IMG/VR virus record: IMGVR_UViG_3300046751_001135
Coordinates: 1 to 57,978 of that record
Reading direction: 5' to 3' (one strand)
Length of the DNA stretch: 57,978 nucleotides
From: a virus
In this document: in pieces, positions 40,323-46,845 of the stretch
How positions within the stretch are numbered: position 1 is the first letter of the stretch
Layout: every line of letters begins with the position of its first letter
Notes under the pieces: model-generated
What the model saw: the letters and a program-made list of their open reading frames with translations, nothing else
What the model was told of the DNA's origin: nothing
The model's database searches: none
Position numbers and translations under genes: made by a program

Positions 40323-40385
40323 CTTTCGTAAGTTGTTGTTTATTAAGTACTTAGGTCACGCGGCAGCGCCGCGCTCTAAGTGCTT
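40323..40385 (-). repeat. Intergenic hairpin element copy 9
   Basis: Read leftward: arm AAGCACTTA (40385-40377), 23-base core GAGCGCGGCGCTGCCGCG..., arm TAAGTACTT, third arm AACTTACGAAAG. It matches copy 1 in geometry but on the other strand. Confidence 0.7.
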
Positions 40386-40459
40386 GTTATTCAGTCACTT
40401 AGGCGGCTTATTTTATTTAGAGTAGAAGTATAATGCAATGGATAAGAGGATTATGCAAG

Positions 40460-40756
40460 TCATACATACACCTCCTCTGTATGCGTCACCCAATCGTATT
40501 CGTCAATTTCTTGCCCGTTTAGCATAGGAGCAAAGTTCTTTTGGTAGATGCCCAATCCTGTTATGCCGTTGATTCTTTCCCTTGTGGTTGGCGTGTTCCA
40601 TCCTGCAAGCGTAGCCATTACAAGCCCGCTTTCATCTCGTTTGATTATCTCGTTACCATGCAAGAAGACGCTTGTGCCGTCTGTTCTTGTGTTGCCGACC
40701 TTTAGAGAAGTGCCTTGCTCAAAGGCTTGTTTAATTCTTTCTGTTACTTTACGCAT
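40460..40756 (-). CDS. Hypothetical protein
   Basis: 98 residues. A short beta-rich domain (GTSVFLHGNEIIKRDESGLV and MATLAGWNTPTTRERINGI), a pattern I have seen in phage proteins without function. GGGAG precedes the ATG; overlaps the upstream gene by 8 bases. Confidence 0.6.
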   Translation of the reverse strand: MRKVTERIKQAFEQGTSLKVGNTRTDGTSVFLHGNEIIKRDESGLVMATLAGWNTPTTRERINGITGLGIYQKNFAPMLNGQEIDEYDWVTHTEEVYV

Positions 40757-40919
40757 TTGTTTCTCCCTCTGTTACGATTTGAAAATGTGGATTGTTTCGT
40801 TTTATTTGTTTTGCAATTTGCAAGGCTTTTGCTTGTGATTTTGCGTTGTCTATTAGTTCCCCAAAAAGGCGAATGTCAAACCAATTTGAAAAGTTAGGGT
40901 TTCGTAGTATTTTAATCAT
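40749..40919 (-). CDS. Small protein, paralogue of 28101-28295
   Basis: 56 residues from ATG 40919; the TTG at 40952 sits in a TTGACA box and is unlikely. Shares MIKI...NF...F-G-x-(L/I)-(I/V)-D...A with the rightward gene at 28101. A weak promoter (TTGACA 40947-40952, TAAAAA) is upstream. Confidence 0.55.
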   Translation of the reverse strand: MIKILRNPNFSNWFDIRLFGELIDNAKSQAKALQIAKQIKRNNPHFQIVTEGETNA

Positions 40920-40955
40920 TTCTTTTTTACCTTTCCTTGTGTGTTGTGTCAAGAC

Positions 40956-41168
40956 TTACCTTTTAAAGTAAGCCTTGACTTGATCGGCAGTTGCCTTGAT
41001 TAGGTCAGAGATAAAAACCTCTGACTCGAAAAGATGATTTTGCGCATGATGCTTGATCGTTGCGATCCGTTGAGATCCGACTCTGTCGATAGACACGAGA
41101 CGAACAACTTTATTATTAACCTTTGAGTGGTAAAGGCTTCCGACTTTTAATCCTTTAGTAATGTTCAT
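40956..41168 (-). CDS. Hypothetical small basic protein
   Basis: 70 residues, beta-rich (SLYHSKVNNKVVRLVSIDRVG resembles an SH3/KOW-like strand pattern). Leaderless start. First gene of the leftward operon. Confidence 0.55.
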   Translation of the reverse strand: MNITKGLKVGSLYHSKVNNKVVRLVSIDRVGSQRIATIKHHAQNHLFESEVFISDLIKATADQVKAYFKR

Positions 41169-41174
41169 ATATAC

Positions 41175-41203
41175 AAACTAAACAAAAAAGAGCTTCACGT
41201 CAA
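41175..41203 (-). promoter_or_regulatory. Leaderless leftward promoter
   Basis: Minus strand TTGACG (41198-41203), 17 bp, TAGTTT (41175-41180), ATG 6 bases later. Confidence 0.7.
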
Positions 41204-41377
41204 ACTAATTCAAAAAAAAAACTATTATTTTTATTTTTAAAAATTTAAGGATGTCCCCCGTTTTTTGAATTTTTTACAGATTAAGCTTGACAGATTTGGC
41301 GGGGGGGTGGTTTTTCTCAAAAAATCAAAGCTTCGATCTTTTGTGAATAACATTTTTCAAAAAAAAATCGGCGACAC
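41204..41377. other. Divergent control region between early and late blocks
   Basis: No gene. A/T homopolymer runs and a CCCCCG (41254-41259) able to pair with CGGGGG (near 41300). It separates leftward early genes from the rightward late operon. Confidence 0.4.
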
Positions 41378-41406
41378 TTGAATTTTAATTGTGTATCATA
41401 TAGTAT
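41378..41406 (+). promoter_or_regulatory. Promoter at head of late block
   Basis: TTGAAT (41378-41383), 17 bp, TAGTAT (41401-41406), with a GTGTAT at 41391 inside the spacer. ATG is 13 bases after the -10 box. Confidence 0.5.
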
Positions 41407-41419
41407 ATCTTTGATAGAC

Positions 41420-42151
41420 ATGCCAAGACGCAAAAAATCTGAAATAGAAGACGATCAAGAAATAGAAAAAATCATGAGCTCCATGTCTAAGACAAAAGTG
41501 AAGCTCAAAAAAATAGATTTTTCTGATAAACAACAAGAGTTGTTGAAGTTAATATTTGACAGAGATACTAAGATAATTTTTATAAACGGTCCTGCTGGAA
41601 CAAGTAAAACGTTTATGGCTATTTACGGTGCTCTTCAATTATTTAATATGAATAATAACTATAGTATTAGTTATGTGCGAACAATCATTGAAAGTGCTGA
41701 CAGGGGCATGGGCGCATTACCAGGAAATGTTGATGAGAAATTTTGCCCATTTATGATGCCGCTTAATGATAAACTGTATGAGTTAATACCAATATCAACA
41801 GCAAAAAATTTAGTTGACAAAGGTGTAATTACAGCTATGCCAATCAACTATTTACGAGGAGCCAGCTTAAACGATCAAATCGTAATAGCCGACGAAGCTC
41901 AAAACTTCAGTTTAAAAGAGTTAGTAACTTTAATTACGAGAATAGGAGAAAACACAAAAATGTTTATTTGCGGAGATATAATGCAAAGCGATATAAACGG
42001 AAAGAGTGGTTTATCTCCAATTAAAGAACTCTTTGATGAAGAAAGCTCTAAAAGGCAAGGGATACATACTTTTGATTTTGATCATAAAGATATAAAAAGA
42101 AGCGAGATATTAAAATATATAGTTAAAAAACTAGAAGAATTAAAATCTTGA
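41420..42151 (+). CDS. phoH: PhoH-like ATPase
   Basis: 243 residues from ATG 41420; the upstream TTG at 41378 is the -35 box. PhoH P-loop signature: Walker A GPAGTSKT (about 57-64), LPGNVDEK, the NYLRGASLND segment and Walker B VIADEAQN (about 155-162), then the CGDIMQSD motif. PhoH-family genes are frequent in marine phages; ATPase/helicase activity is known for relatives, the phage role is unsettled. First gene of the late-oriented block. Confidence 0.9.
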   Translation: MPRRKKSEIEDDQEIEKIMSSMSKTKVKLKKIDFSDKQQELLKLIFDRDTKIIFINGPAGTSKTFMAIYGALQLFNMNNNYSISYVRTIIESADRGMGALPGNVDEKFCPFMMPLNDKLYELIPISTAKNLVDKGVITAMPINYLRGASLNDQIVIADEAQNFSLKELVTLITRIGENTKMFICGDIMQSDINGKSGLSPIKELFDEESSKRQGIHTFDFDHKDIKRSEILKYIVKKLEELKS

Positions 42152-42363
42152 ATTAAATTAAAATAGTCCAAAAAAATTTCCTGTGTGGACTATATTTTTA
42201 ACACAGTCCTTTTTCCCTTTACCTTTTAAAAGTGTAAATATAAACGTGGAAGTTTTGCGAAAATTTAAAAAAAAATTTAACCAAAAGAGGTTGGGCAGAA
42301 AATTTAACAGTGGTTGGGGGGCCATTACACAATACATGCCCAACCTCTTGGTTTTAATGTGTT
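42152..42363 (+). other. Late intergenic region with 15-bp hairpin
   Basis: No gene. It holds AGTCC/GGACT and CTGTGT/ACACAG alternative hairpins (42160-42215), a GTGTAA at 42232, and a long stem: CCAA-AA-GAGGTTGGGCA (42281-42297) pairs with TGCCCAACCTCTTGG (42337-42351) around a 39-base loop. The stem ends 12 bases before the next ATG, so it may control its translation or transcription. Confidence 0.6.
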
Positions 42364-42561
42364 ATGAGAGAAGGTGAGCATATAAGATTTTACCACAACA
42401 ATACTGAAGTTTCAGGTAGAATAATAAAAATATATACACAAATAGGGTTTTCTGACCATGGTTTCCAAAAAGCTGTCATATCTCTTGATAATTGCATGGG
42501 GCTTTTTTCTGAATGCGTAATAGATTGTAAAATTGCTGAAATAAAAATTATTGAAAAATAA
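42364..42561 (+). CDS. Hypothetical small protein
   Basis: 65 residues, beta-rich (IRFYHNNTEVSGRIIKIY). Its ATG follows the hairpin. Not recognised. Confidence 0.5.
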   Translation: MREGEHIRFYHNNTEVSGRIIKIYTQIGFSDHGFQKAVISLDNCMGLFSECVIDCKIAEIKIIEK

Positions 42562-42587
42562 ACATATGTACATATTATAATGTATGT

Positions 42588-42812
42588 ATGGAAATTGTAA
42601 TATCAGCTTTAATAGGAGCATTTTCGGCAATTTGCGTTGCGCTAATAAATAAAAAGAGAGAGAATAAAAGGCGAGATTTATTGGCAGAAAATTTACAAAA
42701 AAAATTACATATAGATAACAGTCAAATTGTAATTATAGAATCTAACAGCAGCCCGTTCTTTAAAGAAACCTCTACAGGGTCTCAACAAAAAACTGTGTAT
42801 ATCATAAAATGA
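42588..42812 (+). CDS. Small membrane-anchored protein
   Basis: 74 residues: an N-terminal transmembrane helix (VISALIGAFSAICVALI), a basic stop-transfer stretch and a polar tail. TATAAT lies 6 bases before the ATG. Could be a holin-like or spanin-like protein; unproven. ATGA coupling to the next gene. Confidence 0.5.
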   Translation: MEIVISALIGAFSAICVALINKKRENKRRDLLAENLQKKLHIDNSQIVIIESNSSPFFKETSTGSQQKTVYIIK

Positions 42813-43090
42813 GCTACAAATATTGCAAAAAATGTGGTAAAAAAAATCAATACCTTGGAATTGAGCCAAAGTTCTGTAGTTTTTGTGGTGGAAACTTCAG
42901 CGCTACGAGTTCAAAAAACATAAGCAATAGTGTAGAAATTAGTGAAGAGCTTAATGATTTTGAGAGTGATTCTAATTTTGTCCCAAATATTAGAAAGTTA
43001 AATTACACAGTCTCCCCGATGCAAAGAAAAACATTCTCGGCTGAGGAGATATTTGGGCCAAAACAGAATGAAGAAGAGGGGACGACCTAG
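42809..43090 (+). CDS. Zinc-ribbon protein
   Basis: 93 residues. N-terminal CKKCG...CSFCG four-Cys zinc ribbon (residues about 6-27), then an acidic disordered middle. It overlaps the sigma-like gene by 23 bases, which suggests a transcription-linked role such as a co-activator; inference only. Confidence 0.65.
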   Translation: MSYKYCKKCGKKNQYLGIEPKFCSFCGGNFSATSSKNISNSVEISEELNDFESDSNFVPNIRKLNYTVSPMQRKTFSAEEIFGPKQNEEEGTT

Positions 43091-43784
43091 AAAAATAACA
43101 TTTATTGAGAGTTTTGAAGAAGTAGAAGCCTGTGTAGAGAAAAGGAGGGGTAAGTGGTTTCTAAATGCCATTAGCTGGATATCGTGGGAAGATATAAAGT
43201 CAATAATATTAGTGCATATTGAAAAAAAATGGTCTTTGTGGGATCAAAAACGCCCTATGAAGCCATGGTTGAATAGAATCATATCTAATCAGCTTAAAAA
43301 TTTATTAAGAAATTATTATGGAAATTTTGTTAAACCCTGTGTTCAATGTCCATTTAATTCTTCTGGAGCTCAAGATAATTATAATGATAATGAAAATTTT
43401 TGCAGCTGGACAAAATCGGGGCTCCAAGATAAAACATGTCCATTATATAAAAAATGGCTTGTAGGAAAAAAAAGCTCTTTTGATATAAATTTGGCAGCCA
43501 CAATAACAGATAAAGAAGATAGAATTACATGTTCTAATGGTTTTAATTTAGATTTATCTGCTCAAAGATTGCATGAAGCTATGGAGCTCAAGTTAACCCC
43601 TAAGCAATTTAAAATTTACGAAATGCTTTATATTCTTCATCTACCACATGATGAAATAGCTAAGAAATTAGGGTATATCTCTAATGAAAAAGGTAGATCT
43701 GCAGGTTATAAACAAATTAAAAATGCAGAAAAACAATTTAAAATTATTGCAAAACAAGTGATTAAAAAACAAGATATATTATGA
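43068..43784 (+). CDS. Putative phage late sigma factor with Cys-rich insert
   Basis: 238 residues from ATG 43068. An AT-hook-like KKRGRPRK start is followed by a helical region resembling sigma region 2 (KWSLWDQKRPMKPWLNRIIS). A four-Cys segment comes next (C-V-Q-C-P-F...C...C-P-L), and the C-terminus has a helix-turn-helix like region 4 (LTPKQFKIYEMLYILHLPHD, then IAKKLGY). T4 uses gp55 in this way for late transcription. Its position at the start of the late block fits. Overlaps both neighbours. Confidence 0.6.
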   Translation: MKKRGRPRKITFIESFEEVEACVEKRRGKWFLNAISWISWEDIKSIILVHIEKKWSLWDQKRPMKPWLNRIISNQLKNLLRNYYGNFVKPCVQCPFNSSGAQDNYNDNENFCSWTKSGLQDKTCPLYKKWLVGKKSSFDINLAATITDKEDRITCSNGFNLDLSAQRLHEAMELKLTPKQFKIYEMLYILHLPHDEIAKKLGYISNEKGRSAGYKQIKNAEKQFKIIAKQVIKKQDIL

Positions 43785-44830
43785 AACTTACAGAAATACA
43801 AGCTAATTTTATAATTGAGAATTATGATAGGGTTCCTGACCTAATAGAATTAACCCGATTGACATTCAATGATGAAAGCTTAGATGGAAGAACAAAAGAG
43901 GGGAGAGCTGTTAGAAAATTTTTGGTTGATAGAGAGTTAAATTACAATACAACAAAAAAAGAAAAAAAAGAAGATATAACATTCTCTCAAGAACAGAAAG
44001 AGTTTATGATTCAATATGCGAAAGAAGGAATGACGGCTTATGAAATTTCAAAAATTATTTTTCCAGAAATAAATGTAACTAATTTAAGTAAAGAAGTTAC
44101 CGAGGTTGCTAAATTCATCGAAGATGTTGACTTCAGGTTATTACATTCCTCAGAAACAGCCTTAAATAGCCAATATTTTGCCCCTAAATCAATCTCTAGG
44201 GTAGTTAAAAAGGTAAATGAATACTGCCAAGAGGATCTAGATGAAAAAAAGCTAAATAGAGGCGATTTAGACAATTTAGAAAGTTCGATGAAATTTCTTT
44301 CGGCTCCTCGTTTTATTCAAGTTATTAATACTTATACATCTGGAGATGATAGAAAACTCTTTGAGGCTGAATATATAAGATCTGTATGGGATAAACCAGA
44401 CTTAACAAGTGATGAATTAAATTTATATATAAATGTTTGTATGGATTATATACATTTAAAAAATATCAGTAAAGCAATAGATAAATTAAATCGCATGTTT
44501 GAAGAATGTGAAGACCAACAAGATATGACTGTTAGATTAGCGGAATTATTAAAAACAAAGAGCGAAGAATATAATCAATGCGAAAAGAGGCAAGAAACAT
44601 TAATCGCGCGTTTAAATGGTGATAGAAAAGAGCGTGTCAAAAATAAACATAAAGATAATGCATCTATATTATCGTTAGTGAAGGTGTTTCAAAATGAAGA
44701 AGATAGAACTAGAATGGTAGAGATGGCAGAAAAACAAAAATTATTAATAAAAGAAGAAGCTGATTCGCTTGAGAGAATGGATAGCTGGAAGGCTAGAGTT
44801 TTAGGTATTAGTAAAGAAGATGCAATTTAA
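43781..44830 (+). CDS. Hypothetical helical protein, possible small terminase or DNA-binding protein
   Basis: 349 residues, largely helical. Two helix-turn-helix-like segments lie in the first 120 residues (QEFMIQYAKEG-MTAYEISKI type), a coiled-coil-like acidic middle and a charged C-terminus. ATGA coupling to the sigma-like gene. Position upstream of the terminase large subunit and N-terminal HTH would suit a small terminase, but no family is recognised. Confidence 0.5.
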   Translation: MKLTEIQANFIIENYDRVPDLIELTRLTFNDESLDGRTKEGRAVRKFLVDRELNYNTTKKEKKEDITFSQEQKEFMIQYAKEGMTAYEISKIIFPEINVTNLSKEVTEVAKFIEDVDFRLLHSSETALNSQYFAPKSISRVVKKVNEYCQEDLDEKKLNRGDLDNLESSMKFLSAPRFIQVINTYTSGDDRKLFEAEYIRSVWDKPDLTSDELNLYINVCMDYIHLKNISKAIDKLNRMFEECEDQQDMTVRLAELLKTKSEEYNQCEKRQETLIARLNGDRKERVKNKHKDNASILSLVKVFQNEEDRTRMVEMAEKQKLLIKEEADSLERMDSWKARVLGISKEDAI

Positions 44831-45482
44831 AACTGATTATAGTTTGTGGGGTGAACGTTATTATACCACTCAATTAGCTCTAAATCTCTTTAAAAGCTAT
44901 GGGTTGACTTCTATTGTTCAAGTTGGGGGTCAGGTAAGAGATTTCGAGTATTCACCTATAGATTTTTATTCAGTATTGGGAGAATTTATTGAAGACATAG
45001 AAATGGGCACTTATGAATTTTATTTAGATACTAATAATATTAGTCAAAGTAGATTAAATAACATAAAATCAACATTATATAAAAATTATGATATTAATAA
45101 AGTATCTATATCTACTGATATAAAATTAAATCATTCAAGTAATATAGATTTATTAATAATAAATGATATAACATATCCAATAAAAGAAATTAAAAATAAG
45201 ATAGACAAAAATATAACAACATTAGAATGTCTAAATATGTTAAAAGGATATCCAGAAGAAGACATGGTAAAGCATTTTGGTAACTTAATAGAACCTTGTC
45301 AAAAACGAGTTTTAAAGCAGTATAATACCTTTAAACCAAATCTAAGTAAGCATTCTATCGTGTTACTCGAAGGAAACGATTATCCTGGCGGCTCTCAAAC
45401 TCTTCTTGCCAAGAGGCAATTGGAGAGTGATGGATATATATGTTTATTAAATTTAAAACAGTCAGTGTGGGTTAGACGTTGA
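44820..45482 (+). CDS. Methyltransferase-like protein
   Basis: 220 residues. The start (WGERYYTTQLALNLFKSYG) and the C-terminal HSIVLLEGNDYPGGSQTLLA block look like the ends of a class I SAM-dependent methyltransferase fold. The glycine-rich loop is not canonical (VQVGGQVRD). Low-confidence family call. 11-base overlap upstream, TTGA overlap downstream. Confidence 0.45.
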   Translation: MQFKTDYSLWGERYYTTQLALNLFKSYGLTSIVQVGGQVRDFEYSPIDFYSVLGEFIEDIEMGTYEFYLDTNNISQSRLNNIKSTLYKNYDINKVSISTDIKLNHSSNIDLLIINDITYPIKEIKNKIDKNITTLECLNMLKGYPEEDMVKHFGNLIEPCQKRVLKQYNTFKPNLSKHSIVLLEGNDYPGGSQTLLAKRQLESDGYICLLNLKQSVWVRR

Positions 45483-46408
45483 GTATAACATGTAAAATAT
45501 GCGGGTCAAAATTTAAAAGTGAGCGTTCTCTCCACACTCATATAAAAGCTCATGGAATTTTGCTTTCTGAATATTATACAACATATTATCCTAGATATAA
45601 TTTATATACTAATGAATTAATTCCTTTTAAAAATAAAGATCAATATTTTTCTACTTATTTTTCGAATAATGTTGAATTAGAAAAATGGGCAGCGACAGCT
45701 GACCATGAACATGTTCAACAAATATTATTAGATATATTACAAAAAAGAATAATTAGCAAAAATTTGCAATACGCGCCAAATCATTTAGAATTAAAATTAC
45801 TTAATTTACCTGAAATAGAAATATATAAATTATATTTTAAATCCTACAGCGAAGCCTGTAGGAGGCTCCAAGTGGAGCCATTATTAAATAAAATTATTAA
45901 AAGTAAATTTTTAAAAGAAAATAAAAATTTAAATGACATAGAGATATTGATTGACACTAGAGAGCAAACTCCATTAAAGTTCCCTAATTCTAGACTTCAA
46001 AAATTAGACTTTGGAGACTACACGGCATCAGGAGAGGATTATAAACATACATACATTGACAGGAAAAGTGAAACAGATTTTAAATCTACTATGACTGTAG
46101 GGTTTGAAAGATTTAAAAAAGAACTTGAAAGAGCTGTAGCTTTCGACTCATTTTTATATATTGTTGTGGAAAGTTCTATTGAAAAAATTATTAGAAATAA
46201 TTCCTTTTCTCCGCATAAATCAAATTTAACTTTTGTATGGCATCAAATGAGAGTATTATCTCATGAGTTCCCTAGAAGTTGTCAGTTTATATTTTCAGGG
46301 GGGCGAAAAAGATCCGAAAACCTAATTCCAATACTTCTTGAATATGGACCTGAAATGTGGCACTGCGACATACAATACTATATAGATAAAAGAATTTTAA
46401 AAATATGA
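45479..46408 (+). CDS. C2H2 zinc finger fused to ERCC4-type nuclease, TTG start
   Basis: 309 residues. The N-terminus is a classic C2H2 finger (C5-x2-C8-x12-H21-x3-H25). Residues about 155-225 are an ERCC4/XPF-type nuclease core: IDTREQTP, FGDY, DRKSETDF and a GFERFKKELERA helix. ERCC4 nucleases cut branched DNA. The frame opens only after a TAG at 45473, so TTG 45479, overlapping the previous TGA, is the only start that keeps the finger. Possible roles are resolving branched DNA before packaging or a homing-like nuclease. ATGA coupling to the HAD gene. Confidence 0.8.
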   Translation: MSITCKICGSKFKSERSLHTHIKAHGILLSEYYTTYYPRYNLYTNELIPFKNKDQYFSTYFSNNVELEKWAATADHEHVQQILLDILQKRIISKNLQYAPNHLELKLLNLPEIEIYKLYFKSYSEACRRLQVEPLLNKIIKSKFLKENKNLNDIEILIDTREQTPLKFPNSRLQKLDFGDYTASGEDYKHTYIDRKSETDFKSTMTVGFERFKKELERAVAFDSFLYIVVESSIEKIIRNNSFSPHKSNLTFVWHQMRVLSHEFPRSCQFIFSGGRKRSENLIPILLEYGPEMWHCDIQYYIDKRILKI

Positions 46409-46845
46409 ACACAAAAGAAATAAAAATAGTATTAATAGATCTAGATAGAACTATATGGAGATTTGACAGTTGGGCTTCAAAGATTTTATCAAAACAACAA
46501 GTTGAAAGCATGTTGATGCCGAATGCTGTAGATGTAATCAAATCTTTAAAGAATAAAGGTTATAAAGTAGGAATAGCTTCAGCAAGTCCAGCTGCAGAGA
46601 TCTGTAAAAATTATTTATCATATATCTTTGAAAAAAAATTTTTTGATATTATCGTAATTCATCCCTCTTATCCATCTAAAAGATATCACATAGAAGAAAC
46701 TAAAAAAAAGTTTAATTGTGAATATAAAAACATATTATTAATAGATGATCTTCAAACAATTATTGACGATGCTAATGAAGTTGGTATAAAAACAATTCAT
46801 ACTCCATCTGGAATATCACAAGAAGCAATACAACAAATAATTTAA
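46405..46845 (+). CDS. HAD-superfamily phosphatase (MDP-1-like)
   Basis: 146 residues. Motif I VLIDLDRTIW (nucleophile Asp12, acid Asp14), motif II ASAS, and the late LLIDDL acidic pair, with little cap insertion, as in magnesium-dependent phosphatase 1-like HAD proteins. The substrate is unknown. ATGA overlap with the nuclease gene; its stop abuts the terminase ATG. Confidence 0.75.
   Translation: MNTKEIKIVLIDLDRTIWRFDSWASKILSKQQVESMLMPNAVDVIKSLKNKGYKVGIASASPAAEICKNYLSYIFEKKFFDIIVIHPSYPSKRYHIEETKKKFNCEYKNILLIDDLQTIIDDANEVGIKTIHTPSGISQEAIQQII

Noticed and set aside
31254-40385. Integron attC sites
   Set aside because: The palindromes lack a consistent RYYYAAC/GTTRRRY pair at the ends, each unit carries its own promoter, and no integrase is seen.
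41378-41419. TTG start for phoH giving 14 extra residues
   Set aside because: The TTG is the likely -35 box and the extension is not typical of PhoH; ATG 41420 is preferred.
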